Shown: positions 9,697 to 22,513 of the stretch, one piece after another
Layout of the letters: every line of letters starts with the position of its first letter
How positions within the stretch are numbered: position 1 is the first letter of the stretch
NCBI GenBank assembly: GCA_027946365.1
Contig: JAPEUQ010000010.1
Location: forward strand, 1,364,001-1,428,000
DNA: 64,000 nt
Direction of reading: 5' to 3'
Source: Kalmusia sp. IMI 367209
Taxonomy: Eukaryota > Ascomycota > Dothideomycetes > Pleosporales > Didymosphaeriaceae
The notes under the pieces: generated by a model
What the model was told of the DNA's origin: nothing
The model's input: the letters and a program-made list of their open reading frames with translations, nothing else
The model's database searches: none
Position numbers and translations under genes: made by a program

Positions 9697-12600
9697 ATGG
9701 ATCAGGGCCGGGGCACCAACAGCCGCGTAAACAGCCTCCAGCGAGGGGAGCGAATGCAGCGGCGGGGCTCGGGCTCAGCTCGCGGCAAGCAGCGCAACGT
9801 CTCTGCCCAAGATGCCTATCTCTACGCCCTCCGCGTCGCCTACCTCGCATACCTCCTGCAGCCGCGCCAGAAACGAGTTCAACATGTCCCTGCTGCTCCT
9901 CGCCCCGTACAGCGGTCGTCGACCTCCGTGAACGACCTCATGAAGGACTTCTCCCTGATACGCGACTCCAAAAGCACGCGCTTTCCCCGCGACTTCATGA
10001 GCGAGCTAGACAAGCGGATAACGGGCGTGTTGGTGGGGACGGAGCGCATGCCCGAGTACAAGGACGCCACAGTCAAACGTACATTTGCCGTATTCCTGAA
10101 CGAGTTCAAGAAGCCGCAATTTCGAAAATCCATGGAGAAGGATCGGCGTGTGGAGGATCTGCTGCTCATTTTTTTCTCCAATGCTACCAAGGAACTGCAA
10201 AAAGGGAAGCCACCCGGCGACGACAGTTACAAGCTCATGGTGGACCGTCACGTTGCGCTCTTCATCCGCCTCTTGAGCTCGACGCTGAAGGACCACGACT
10301 GGGCACGAGACCGGCCGGAGCTGATGTCTCGTCTGCAGACCATGGAAAAGAAGCTGTTGTTGCATGATCAAGATCTGGCGTCTGAAGCACAGCGCAATGG
10401 CGGACAGGGAGGTTCCACGATCGAGGTCGAGGTACCGCGTAGTTACGAGGTCAAGGACATGCCCCTAGTCTTGGTGGTCTCTCGCATATTCGCCATATCC
10501 TATCAGGATGTACAGAATGACATCAATCGATACAAGTCCGTGTGGACAGAGAAAGCGGCATTGCAAGACCTCAAAACCTACCAAGCCCATCTCAGTCTGA
10601 TGAGCAACAAGACGCTGAACAGCGATGACTTTGACCTGGATGATGCCTACCAAGCGTGGAGACACCAAGAAGTCCAAGATCTGTCCCAGATGATCCTCGC
10701 CATTGTGCAGTCCAACCCTGAACTAGCAAAGAGTACACCCGGCGGTTCAGTGCCTCAATTCAAGCCGCACGCCCCGGCCGAGGTTGCCTACCACGATCCT
10801 ACAAGACGGCAGTCGGATGCAACTCAGAACGGTTCGTCGTACGTCATTGACCAGCCTGTCGACATGAGTGGCCTCAGCATCCAGGAGAACGGCGGAGAAG
10901 ATGATGCCCCATATACCTTTATTCCATCAGACCCACGGTCCTACTACCGTGCTATACTAAAGGAGGCCCTAATGTACGATTTAGCAGATGCCCAATTGCA
11001 GCCTTCCGAAGCGACGAGCGAAGTTCAATCTTTCAAGCTCCTCTCTAAGCAATCTGCTGAGCTCCTGACCGAGATTGCCTTGAGATGGCGGGTCCCCCAG
11101 TTTTCAAGGCTGGTTCTTTTCTTGGACGTAGTCAAGGAGAGATACGAGCAGCAAGAAGTCGATCTTGACACTTTGGATGCAGCTTTCAATTACATCAAGG
11201 AGCCACCACCGACGGACAAGAAGTCGCACCGTCTCAGTCAAGCGGTGCAGGTCTCGGACGCGTTGTTCGACAGTTCAAGATGGACAGTTCACGACTATGC
11301 CCTCAAACAACACATTCTGAGCGTGCTTCATGAGTGTCTTCTCCGGGAGCTGTATGAGACGATGCTGCTCGTATACGAATCGAAAACACCTCCTCTGGGC
11401 CCTCTTATGTATGTCCTCACCACTCACATCTACGAGGACTCCCTGTTCCAGGAAAACGCGGATGAGTTGGATCAATACACAGAGCAGTTGAAAAAGGCCC
11501 TTCGAGAAAGGGCAGCGGAGAAGTACCGCGAGCTACTTGCTAAGCATATTCCTGAGACTAAGGAAGAATGGGAGTTCTACCACGTCATCGAGCTCGGTCG
11601 CGCTGTGGTAAAGCTTTGCGAAAAGATACAGAAACGGTACAAGAAGAACCCCGTAATCATGGGTGCGAGCCCCATGATGTGCCTCGTTGAGGAAATGTTT
11701 CCGGCGTACGCAGCAGATGCAAGGGACTTGGTTTCACGGATTCTTGACGTTGCTCACGAGAATGGAGTGGATGTTCCGGTGGAAGATGGTTTCGAGCTAT
11801 ACAAGGAACTTGTCGAAATTCGGAGGATCCATGGCGATGCGCTTCCAAAACGAAAGTTTGGATTCCACATCGAGGGGGTGTTGCAAGAGTTTGTTTGGAG
11901 GTGGATAGAGAGAACAGACGCGAACCTCATCGGGTGGGTCGAGAACGCTTTTAAAGCGGACCAGTTCCAGATTGAATCTCCGAACCCAGTGCCCATGGAT
12001 GATGAACGGCACAGCGTCTCCGTCGTAGACATTTTCCGATCTTTCAAGCAGAGCATTGAGCAGATTGTTTCGCTGAACTGGGATGATGATCTCCAGTACG
12101 CAAGGTTCATGACATCAGTCTCCAAGTCAATAGGAATTGGCTTGGCAAGATACTGTGAGCTTGTGGAACAAAAATTCAGCAGAGAAATGGACCGTATGAC
12201 ACCCGAGCAAGAAGCAGCAGCGCGCCAAACACGACAGGAGAAGTGGATTTCCATGGCAAAGGATCTGTACAATCAGAAAGAGAAGATTGAGCCATTTAAC
12301 TTTTATCCAGAGGTAAGTAATACACTATTCACGTAATGTCAGCGTGTTGACTTTGTGTAGTCATTGGTTAAGCTCAACAACATTGAATATGCGATGTTGC
12401 AACTGGACAAGCTCGAAAAGGAGATCAATGTCGACGCTTGTGCGGAGGTCATCAGCAAGCATGCACCTCCTCCACAGCAACGTATCCGCAATAACAACTT
12501 CGTATTTACCATCAAAATCATTGAAGCCGAAGACCTCAAAGCGTGCGACATCAACGGTCTCAGTGACCCATACGTCGTGCTTGGCGATGAATACCAGAAG

Positions 12601-13963
12601 CGACTTGCAAAGACGCGTGTCATTTATAGCAATCTCAATCCTCGATGGGACGAGACAATCGATATCACTACGAATGGGCCTTTGAATATCATCGCGACTA
12701 TTTGGGATTGGGACACATTGGGTGATCATGACTGTGTCGGGCGAACTTCGCTCAAGCTGGATCCCTCGCACTTCAGAGACTTCATGCCTCGCGAGTACTG
12801 GCTAGATTTGGACACGCAAGGTCGGCTGCTTCTGCGTGTTAGCATGGAAGGCGAGCGAGATGACATTCAATTCTATTTCGGAAAGGCGTTCAGGACACTT
12901 AAGAGGACTGAGCGCGAGATGACGCGCACAATTACTGACAAGGTACGTTTAAGTTTGCTCATGGTAGAACTCAGCTGATGTGATAAGCTTTCGGCATTTA
13001 TCAACCACAGTCTTTCGCGGAGAGCGCTCAAAGCGATGCTTAACCGTGGTATAAGTGTATCTTCAGTGACCAGCTACTTCCGTACTGGGGCACGTCCGCA
13101 GTCGGTTATTCAAGCTCCTACACAACAAGACATCACTAGAGCTCTCGAACCACTATTCGACTACTTCAATGAGAACTTTGCGCTCATGAAGCAGACGCTG
13201 ACAGACCCGGCTATGATAATGGTTATGACCAGACTCTGGAAGGAAGTATTAGCTACCATTGAAGCCCTGCTTGTTCCTCCGTTGAGTGACAAACTAAGCC
13301 AGCAGCGACCGCTTACACGGCAAGAAGTCGACATTGTGTTCAAGTGGCTGCAGCTCCTCTTTGACTTCTTCCATGCCGCCGACGAAGATGGTAATTCCGA
13401 TGGTGTTCCGATCGATGTTCTCAAATCACCTAAGTACCACGAGCTACAAAACCTTAACTTCTTTTACTTCGAGTCGACAGATGATCTCATCCGAACATCG
13501 GAAGGTATGGCCGCTGCAACGCAGATGCGCCAACAGGAGCAGGCACAGCGCATGAATAGATTGTCAGCTCCACCTACTTTAGGTCACCAGTTCGGCGGCG
13601 CAGCGGGCTTAGTCGGCATGCCCTCGCGAAAGCATAAGACGATCATGCTGTCACGCAACTTAGGTACCATGCGCCAAGCGAAGATTGAGAAGCGAAGGGA
13701 GGCACAGGCAGATCCAAGCGATGACATGATTCTCCGTATTTTGCGAATGAGGCCTGAAGCTGAGAGGTACCTGAGAGACAGGAGCCGCCAGAAGGTAGGT
13801 CCAATCCCCGAATTCCCTCCTACGACAATAACTTATAATTTGAAAGGAACGACTCGCAGCAGCGCAGGCCGCCGAAATGATCGTACGACAGAGTCTGAAT
13901 GCGGGCGGCGGGCGCATGACAGGCGCAGGCATGGGAATGGGTATCGGAGGGCCGAGACGGTAG
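9697..13963 (+). CDS. Munc13/Git1-like C2 domain protein
   Basis: Four exons: 9697-12312, 12361-12942, 12988-13794, 13847-13963; all introns in phase 0; 1373 aa. The N-terminus is basic and Gly/Arg-rich, followed by long helical Munc13-homology sequence (MHD1 around 550-700). A C2 domain at about 913-1015 shows FVFTIKIIEAEDLKACD, GLSDPYVVL and IIATIWDWDTLGDHDCVG with the usual acidic calcium-loop residues. MHD2-like helices lie at about 1090-1200 (LEPLFDYFNENFALMKQTL). The tail is Gly/Met/Arg-rich. Fission yeast Git1 is the best known fungal relative and acts in glucose/cAMP signalling; Munc13 proteins prime vesicle fusion. The start is the first ATG; upstream in-frame sequence lacks one. Confidence 0.9.
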
Positions 13964-15117
13964 ACTCGCCGGCCCACACGGCCCTCAGTTTCGTCAAACT
14001 CGGTTTCATCAACAACGTGAGCGAGGCGTCTTTCTCGTTTCAGCTTTTGCTTTTCGACTCAAGGTTTGTTTTGCAAATGATACCTCTGCATCTTCGTTAT
14101 GGGTTAGCGGGGTATTAGGGTTCAGGAGGAGGCGCTTCTTACTGGGATATTCTACTGGGTAATTGTGGCGTTTGTGGTGTTGTGTAAGGGGTAACAAGGT
14201 GGAGCCGGGGGAAGACTGGGTTATGAGGCGGGTTAGGTAGGATATATGTCATGTGATAATGATGTTAGATTGATGTGAGCATTTGCGACCAGCAGAATGC
14301 TGTCTGTTGGCATCGCGGGCTGTGATATGTTATGCCTACCTGGGAACTACTCACATCGTATCATGATGGCATGTATAGCAGAACCTGTCCATCTTTGATT
14401 ACGTACTTAATGCTAATGTACACGGTGACAAACTGGTTCCGTGAGGCTGTTCTCGGCGAAGTGGATTATCAGGCTGTGGATGGGCTGCTGGTGGACCGGA
14501 GCCCATAAGATGGCGGGGCGCTTCGGCGCTGCGAGACGTGTAGTCTTGGGGCCGAGGAAATTGTACGGGCAGACGAGGAGGAGGTCTTGGGAAGCAGCGC
14601 TGATGTGCGAAGTCGAGGATGGGAGGGTTATGAAAGAAGATGGGATGAGGGACGCCGGGTTAGCACGAAATAACCCGTGTCTCTAGAAAGGAGACAGATT
14701 CTAGATTACCATATGTAAGCAGTGGGGTGTACACCCTTTAAGCGGATGCCTCTAGTTTCCTGTTCCACGTCCCAAAACTTCTTAGTTCAGCGTTGCATGC
14801 CCAAAGTGAAAATTACAAAGCATCCAGGGTAAGGTCAAAAGACTGCGGCTTAGGAGCTAAATTTCTTCCAAGGAATGCAAATAAGATATCCCGAATTATA
14901 TAGTGATTTAGGAACTGATGCTGCATTTCAATTTGTTCGAATCGTAGCTGTTTTGTAAGATAGTATATGAAGAATTTTAACTACAATGCACGAAAATGCG
15001 CGTAAATATGAGATTGACGAAGCGATTCTATGAGCGGTATTTGAACAGTCGTCCTCGCTGATACTTTTGTAACGCCTTGACACTCGTGTGCCTTATTGCT
15101 TCTCAAATCGAAAGCTG
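13964..15117. other. intergenic, no gene supported
   Basis: Over 1.1 kb downstream of the Munc13-like gene. A Gly/Arg-rich frame around 14441-14686 has no domain. From about 14690 the sequence is more AT-rich. Nothing else noted. Confidence 0.5.
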
Positions 15118-15672
15118 CTACGGTTTCTCGCAAGCCCATAAAACCTGCGTAAGCTGGTCTTGAGATGAGTGGAACCACCACCTTTGCAGATCCGTACGGT
15201 AAATGTACATTTTGGACTTCTCGGCCTTGATGATTGTGTAAGTGTCGCCGACCATGCTGTGAGTCAGAAGCCACGTGTTGAATGCAAAGATTATGTCGAT
15301 ATTCGCGCACGGACCATCCATGACAATCCAGCCGGCCTCCTCGGGCACCGCACCGACCCACTTCCACATGGCGTTCCATTCCAAGGCCCACTCTCGCTGT
15401 CCTCGACTTCCGCTATGCCAAGGTATCCAGAAGGCGAAAGCTGCACGGAAAAAGCTTAGTCTCCGCAACAGCGATACAGAGTGACGGGGCTTAGCGACCC
15501 AACGGGCATGCGAAACGAGAGGAATGACGACCCTATGCCCAGCCCTATGGCTTACTGCCTTGGGGAAGTAATTGCGCTTGGCGTTCGGTACGCGCGCAAT
15601 GCGAAGCTGATCTCTTTTGTCAATGAAAATCTGCCCTGAACGCTCATGGGCTTCATATAGGCATGCCGCCAT
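15118..15672 (-). CDS. possible hypothetical protein
   Basis: 184-codon open frame starting with ATG at 15672. Trp-rich in its C-terminal half (EWNAMWKWVGAVPEE, AGWIVMDGPCANIDIIFAFN). I recognise no family. The length of the open frame in otherwise gene-poor DNA and a fairly protein-like composition are the only support; it could be a decayed gene or chance. It would share a short upstream region with the ABC transporter. Confidence 0.3.
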   Translation of the reverse strand: MAACLYEAHERSGQIFIDKRDQLRIARVPNAKRNYFPKAVSHRAGHRVVIPLVSHARWVAKPRHSVSLLRRLSFFRAAFAFWIPWHSGSRGQREWALEWNAMWKWVGAVPEEAGWIVMDGPCANIDIIFAFNTWLLTHSMVGDTYTIIKAEKSKMYIYRTDLQRWWFHSSQDQLTQVLWACEKP

Positions 15673-15834
15673 ACCTTCTTACAAATATAATCTATATTCT
15701 TTTTATACTTTTCCCAGTCTTGTTGGGTTCACCGAGGGCGCTTCCTTTCGTTTGAATCGTATCCACGACGCTTGTTAGGCTCTGAGCAACACCACTTTGA
15801 ATTCGCATACACGTCCGTCACACTCCACTCCACC

Positions 15835-18800
15835 ATGGTCCCAGGGCTTGGTGGAATCCATGAAGGAGAGAAAGAATGGATAACACAAGATCGTGACGAG
15901 TCCAGCTCTGGTTCGACCACTGACGTGCGTTCACCAAAGGAACAAGAAGAACGGCAAGACGATGCCGTGCTTTCTTTAGCTCGCAAGTTCACGGCTCGCT
16001 CACATCGATCACATCACGAATCACCCTTCGAAGCCCGCGAGGGCACAAATCTCGATCCAAACTCCTCCATCTTCAGTGCTCGAGAATGGGCAAAGTCGTT
16101 TTATAATGTTAGGTATAGCTCTGACGTTCCCGCTCGCGTAGCTGGTGTGGCATTCAAGAACCTGAACGTCTCTGGGATTGGCTCCCCTACGGATTTCCAG
16201 TCCAGCGTAGCAAATTCTATTCTCAAACTACCTGCGATCTTTGGGAGGGGCGCACAGAAGATAAACATTCTTCGTGATTTGGACGGGCTGGTGCTGCCTG
16301 GAGAAGTAAGTGCGGAGTTGCAAGCTGTGTTCACATCACCTACTAATGATCGTCTCATAGCAATGCTGCGTATTAGGGCCGCCTGGGAGCGGGTGTTCCA
16401 CTCTTCTGAAGACTGTGTCTGGCGAAACACATGGATTCAAAGTCAGCCCCGACTCGTATATCAACTATCAGGGCATAGCACCTGCCCAGATGCACAAACA
16501 GTTTCGCGGGGAGGCTATCTATGCAGCTGAAGTCGATAGGCACTACCCCCAGTTGACAGTGGGGGATACGCTCTACTTTGCTGCGTAAGTCGTTGAGATT
16601 TCCATAATGAGAGCATGAATAACGTTAGGGTTGTATTTTAGGCTTGCTCGTACACCTCGGGCGATCCCCGGCGGTGTTTCTCGTGAACAATACGCCGAAC
16701 ACTTACGAGACGTCATAATGGCCATGTTTGGCATCAGCCATACAATCAATACTCGTGTTGGGAATGACTTTGTGCGAGGAGTTAGTGGAGGTGAACGCAA
16801 GAGGGTGACTATTGCCGAAGCTGCTCTGAGCTATGCACCTCTGCAATGTTGGTAAGTGGACCTCGCGCGTCTCAGCTACAATCACCGTACAAAATTGTTT
16901 GTCAACTGTAGAAAAAAATTCTGACCGTTACAAGGGATAACTCTACTCGAGGCCTCGACTCCGCAAATGCTGTCGAGTTTTGTAAGACACTTCGTACACA
17001 ATGCGACGTCTTTGGCGCTTCCACTTTCGTGGCTATCTATCAAGCACCGCAAGCCGCCTACGATGTGAGTTCTCTTAGAGATATAGCGCATTCAATGGAG
17101 ACTGACAGCTTTACTTTTTAGTTGTTTGACAAGGTTACCGTCTTATATGAAGGACGACAAATATACTTTGGATCTGCACGGAAAGCTCAAGGTTACTTTG
17201 AGCAGCTTGGATTCTTGTGTCCTGGTGCTCAGACTGTGCCCGATTTCCTGACGTCTATGACATCGCCATCTGAACGGATTATTAAACCTGGGTTCGAAAA
17301 TCGCGTTCCAAGAACATCCGACGATTTTGCCCGATGCTGGCAACAAAGTGAGGAACGGAGGATCCTCCTAGCGCAAATCGAAGAATACTCACAGAGCCAT
17401 CCACTCAAGGGCGTGGACCAAGACAAATTTGCCCTTGCAAGGAAGCTTGAGAAGTCCAAAGCTCAACGTGAGAGTTCGCCTTACACGTTGTCGTATTGGG
17501 GCCAAATCAAGCTTTGTATGTGGCGAGATGTACAACGCCTCAAAGCTGACCCGTCCGTGCCGGTTTCGATGCTTGTAATTAACTTAGTTGAAGCTCTCAT
17601 CATTGCTAGCATCTTCTTCAATCTAAAAGGCGACACATCGTCGTTCTTTTCTCGCGGTGCTGTTCTCTTTATGATGGTGAGTATCCCTACGCTCAGATCC
17701 ATCTCGCTCTTTCGCAGCTCTTCGAAATCAAAAATCACTAATTCGAATAGGTCCTTTTGAATGCATTTGGTAGCATGCTAGAGATTTTTTCGTTGTATGC
17801 GAAGCGAGAGATCGTTGAGAAAGTGAGAAAACACTGTTGCACAGCTAGGCATAGTCAAAAGCTAACATAACCACACAGCACAATCGCTACGCCCTATATG
17901 TACGACCGAATGACTACTCAATGATGATTGTTTTGCTAACTAGTGTAGCATCCGAGTGCAGAAGCCATGGCTAGCTTGATTGTGGATATGCCTTATAAGA
18001 TCACTAATGCTTTCCTCGTCAACACATCCTTGTATTTCATGGCCAACCTTCGCCGCGAAGCAGGTGCATTTTTCTACTTCTTTCTCATCGCTTTCTTCAT
18101 GCTGCTTTCAATGTCCATGTTTTTCAGGCAAGTCATCACCTTGCATAATATCTGTTTGCTTTTGCTCATCATTTCTAGGTTTTTTGCTTCGATCACGAAA
18201 ACTATTGCTCAAGCTCTCGCCCCATCTTCAATTATATTAATGGGACTGGTGCTGTATACCGGCTTCGCCATCCCCGTAGCTGACATGAGAGGGTGAGTGA
18301 CTTGAACGATGATAGGTCTTGGCTAATTTCGTATACAGCTGGGCAAGCTGGATCCGATGGCTGAATCCCATATCTTACGGCTTTGAGAGTGTCCTCGTAA
18401 ACGAGTTTAACGGTCGTCAGTTCCCGTGCGCTCAATTCATTCCGTCTGGGCCATCATACGAGAACATCGCTCCCGACCAACGCGCTTGTGCTGTAAAAGG
18501 TGCCATTGCAGGCGCAGATTATGTCAACGGCACCGCCTTTGCGAGCACCGCGTACCAATATCAGTATGCTCATCGGTGGCGCAATTTTGGGATTATCGTT
18601 GCTTTCGTCATTGGTCTAGGCGCACTACATCTCATAACGTCTGAGCTCGTCGCGTCTGCCCGCTCGAAGGGTGAGGTGCTTGTCTTTCGTCGCAAAAACC
18701 TCAAGGCTCAGGCCAAGCGCCAGAAAGTAGACGAAGAAACTGGAAGCGATGCTCCTGTTCAGACAGAGAAGTACACTAGCGATACTGACACTGTATCCAA

Positions 18801-21226
18801 TGCAGAGAGGCAGCAGAGCATTTTCCACTGGGAGGATGTTTGTTACGATGTGCAAATCAAGGGCGAAACAAGAAAGATCTTGCAGAATGTCGACGGCTGG
18901 GTAAAGCCAGGCACGCTGACGGCTCTGAGTAAGTCATCAATTATGCTCTCCTCGTTCTGCCGCTAACAAGGCCTAGTGGGTGTGAGTGGAGCCGGGAAAA
19001 CAACGTTACTTGATGTTCTCGCAAGCCGTACCACCATGGGTGTGATTACAGGATCAATGTTTGTCGATGGAAGAGAGCGAGACGAATCCTTCCAGAGACA
19101 AACCGGATACGTCATGCAGGTTAGTCTTCAAGCGTGAGAGGCCCCATGCCAACGCTAATCAGTCAATAGCAAGACATACACCTTCATAGTAGCACCGTTC
19201 GCGAGGCTCTCGAGTTTAGCGCTTTACTACGCCAGCCTGCGGAGTTTTCTCGGCAGGAGAAAGTAGCTTATGTCGATGAGGTATGTTCCCATACAGCCGA
19301 CCTTGTGCACTTTGAAGCTGACTCTAAGCAGGTCATTCGTCTTTTGGACATGGGAGATTACGCTGATGCTGTTGTCGGTGTTCCTGGCGATGGTCTGAAT
19401 GTTGAACAACGAAAGAGGCTTACAATCGGAGTTGAGATTGCTGCTAGGCCAAAACTTCTCCTTTTTCTTGATGAACCTACCTCCGGTCTTGACAGTCAGA
19501 CATCTTGGTCGATCTGCGACTTGATGGAGAAGTTGACGAAGAACGGACAAGCGTGAGTTAGCTCTGAGCCTAAAATGTGTATAGGAGCTAATTCTTTCAG
19601 TATTCTATGTACCATCCACCAGCCCAGCGCCATGCTCTTTCAGCGATTCGATCGTCTCCTTCTACTTGCAAAGGGCGGACGCACGGTTTATTTCGGGGAC
19701 ATTGGACGAGAATCGAAAATTCTTATCGACTATTTTCAACGTAATGGAGGACCCCAGTACGAGTTGAGCACCAATCCTGCTGAATACATGTAAGTTCTTC
19801 GTCGTCTTTGGGAAATTTTAGCATTGATGAGCTCTTAGGTTAGATGCAATCGGCGCGACACCTGGGTCTTCTCACACAGATATCGACTGGCCTACTGTGT
19901 GGAAAGCATCCGTTGAATATGCCGAGGTCCATGCTGAGCTTGCTAGACTTAGAGAACTAAAGAATGAACCGTCTGCAGTTATGACTGAGAGTGGCTCTGG
20001 CTACCAAGAGTTTGCCGCTCCGTTCGTGGCCCAGTTTGCTGTGGTCGCAAATCGATGCGCACAACAGTACTGGAGAACGCCCTCGTACATCTATTCCAAA
20101 GCCCTTCTCTCTATTGGCTGCGTAAGTTGACCTGTTCATTAACGGCGCTAGAGAATGCGGCTAATACCTTTGTCATTCAGTCTCTGTTCATCGGCTTCTC
20201 ATTTTTCAAAATGGAAAACTCAGTCCAAGGGCTCCAGAACCAGGTAGGCTTTGATATCCTACCTGACCAATGCGCCGCAGTTTTAACTTCAAGTAGATGT
20301 TTGGAATTTTCATTTTCCTCTTCGTAGTCATCCAGCTCCTCTACCAGATCATGCCCAACTTCGTGGTGCAGCGGACTTTGTACGAAGCGCACGAACGACA
20401 ATCGAAAACCTATATGTGGCAAGCCTTCCTATTCTCCAACATAATTGTTGAGATGTTCTGGAACCTGGTGAGTGACGCTCCCACGATGCCAGCTCCCGAG
20501 TTTGCACTCATCTCAGCTAGATCATGGGCATCTTCTGTTTCCTTGTATGGTACTATCCTGTTGGATTTTATCGCAACGCAGAGCCTACAGATGCAGTGAA
20601 TATTAGGGGCTTCGGAATTCTTCTAATCATTGTGGTGACATTCTTATTCGCCAGCTCGTTTGCGCACATGTTGATTGCCGGTGCACCTAATGAGGAAGTC
20701 GCAGGAGGTAAGGTTACATTGCATCTTTTTAAACGCATTTCACGGACTGAAATATCCAAAAGGTATAGCGACACTTATGAGCATCATGCTCTATGCGTTT
20801 TGCGGCATCTTGGCGGGACCGAACAAACTACCTCGCTTCTGGATCTTCATGTATCGCGTAAACCCATTCACCTACCTCGTAAGCTCATTCATGAGCACAG
20901 CTTTAGGCCAAGCACCGGCATACTGTGCACCGAAAGAATTCCAGTTTTTCTCGCCACCGCCAAATAAGACCTGCGGCGACTATATGCAAGACTATATGGC
21001 GACGGCAGGTGGATATCTACAGAACCCACAAGCTAGCGATACCTGTGGTTTCTGTCAATTGTCGAGTACTGATCAATTTCTACAACAGATCAATGCTACT
21101 TGGGACAATAGGTGGAGGGACTTTGGGCTTCTATGGGTCTATGTCGTTCTCAATATTGCAGCGGCTACGGCTCTGTACTGGCTTTGCAGAGTGCCAAAAG
21201 GCAAGAAGAAGGCGCAGACGGCATAG
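15835..21226 (+). CDS. PDR-type ABC transporter (ABCG full transporter)
   Basis: Reconstructed as 19 exons: 15835-16305, 16361-16584, 16642-16851, 16935-17064, 17122-17676, 17751-17822, 17879-17899, 17949-18127, 18179-18292, 18339-18928, 18977-19119, 19170-19280, 19332-19552, 19601-19789, 19839-20121, 20181-20243, 20297-20467, 20521-20707, 20763-21226; every junction keeps frame; 1465 aa. Order is NBD1-TMD1-NBD2-TMD2. NBD1 has the PDR-typical Walker A with Cys for Lys (GPPGSGCST), signature [10 protein letters not shown] and a Walker B region with [15 protein letters not shown]2 has a canonical Walker A (GVSGAGKTT), a degenerate signature ([12 protein letters not shown]) and [13 protein letters not shown]. 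This asymmetry is normal for PDR pumps, which export azoles, toxins or lipids at the plasma membrane. Exon 7 encodes only seven residues and intron 8 has a GC donor. Confidence 0.93.
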
Positions 21227-21406
21227 GTTCGTACACGCTTTTACCAAGTCAATGTCACAGGCCTACGGTGGGGCTATATTTTTGCGTATCATGCTTTCAG
21301 AGTTACACATTTAATGGAACGTTTTTGGACTTCTGGCTCAGTACTGGAGCCTTTGAATGATTCGTGGCTAGAGAACATAAAGCCCGCTTTCTCTGCGGCA
21401 TTGTAA

Positions 21407-22513
21407 TTACCATGTGAGAGTGCAGTTGCTGAACTTCTCTTCCAACGTTCTCCTCCCCGTATCAAGCACAGTGACGTTCGAACTTAACTTTGTGAATGGT
21501 TTTACTCCTCCACCTGCAACCTTCACTTCCGCCATACCACTAACCGCTACCGGCGTACTAGGTGGCAACCTCTGCTTGCAAGCTCCGGTCTTTCCTTGCC
21601 AGTATATCATGTTGCCTTGCCCGGCGTCCCGAGCCTCGGTAATCATCGTCGCATACTGGTGGAAGATCGCATTATAGTTGGGCTCCACGGATGCAAACTT
21701 TCCTGGGACGTTCTCGTTGAACACTGCGACGACGGTGTTTTGCGCAACATTCTCAATCTGGTTGGTCTGCGCGTAGTTGTCTGGTACGTGTGTGTCTTGG
21801 TCGTAGTTGTTCCAGAAGTTGTCGCCTGAGGACATGGGCTTGCTGATGTATGCCCCTGAGAGGTCGAGGCTGTGGCCTACTTCATGGACTATGACGGCAA
21901 TCATGGTAGTGGTCGGGTTGACGAATGTTACGGAGCCTATTAAAGATATTAGATGGAATCATCGTAGGAATAGATCGAATTGTAAGGCGGAATATGTGGA
22001 TTATGACGAGATGGAAAGGGTAGAACGCACCATCCCATTCAAATGCCCAGGTACTGGCCCCGGGAACGTCGATAACATGACGGACCCACTCGCGCATCTG
22101 GATGGGTAGCCGGCCAAACTGTAGACCCATCTGCACAATGCTGATAGGCGAACTCTTATGATGGCAAAAGACCCATGGGTCGCCGCACTGTAATGAGGAT
22201 CAGCAATGTCACATACAGATATGGACAGAAGAGCAATACATACATCATCGTACCAGACGTTGAAGATCTGGAAATCCTTCGGGTTGACGCCTGCCCAGTT
22301 GTTCGCGATAGTCACACACTCTTGGGGAACGGACCCAGCAGACCATTGGGAATATTTAAAGCCTCGCTCAGGGAGATTTGCTATAAGACCAGGGGTCAGA
22401 TGGTCAAGATTGGGCCGCAAGGCTGGCTTAGTGAGTCGCGCATTGGGATCGCGCTGAGCAGTGACAACACCAATGGCGATGAAAAGCGAAGCGAGGGTAG
22501 TGAAGATGCCCAT
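21407..22513 (-). CDS. secreted HExxH metalloprotease-like protein
   Basis: Three exons on the minus strand: 22513-22244, 22187-22031, 21936-21407; 318 aa. A signal peptide is clear (MGIFTTLASLFIAIGVVTAQ). The third exon holds a zinc-binding motif, AVIVHEVGHSLDLSG, an HExxHxxD pattern like that of aspzincins and some other zincins. Cysteines in the middle exon (CGDPWVFCHHK) and a C-terminal NCTLTW glycosylation sequon support secretion. From memory, similar fungal proteins are sometimes annotated as conidiation-specific protein 13; I could not check this. Substrate unknown. It converges on the ABC transporter with 180 bases between stops. Confidence 0.8.

Noticed and set aside
9500..10371. 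Several overlapping frames at the 5' end of the Munc13-like gene
   Set aside because: The Munc13-like frame is clearly coding; the others have no domain.
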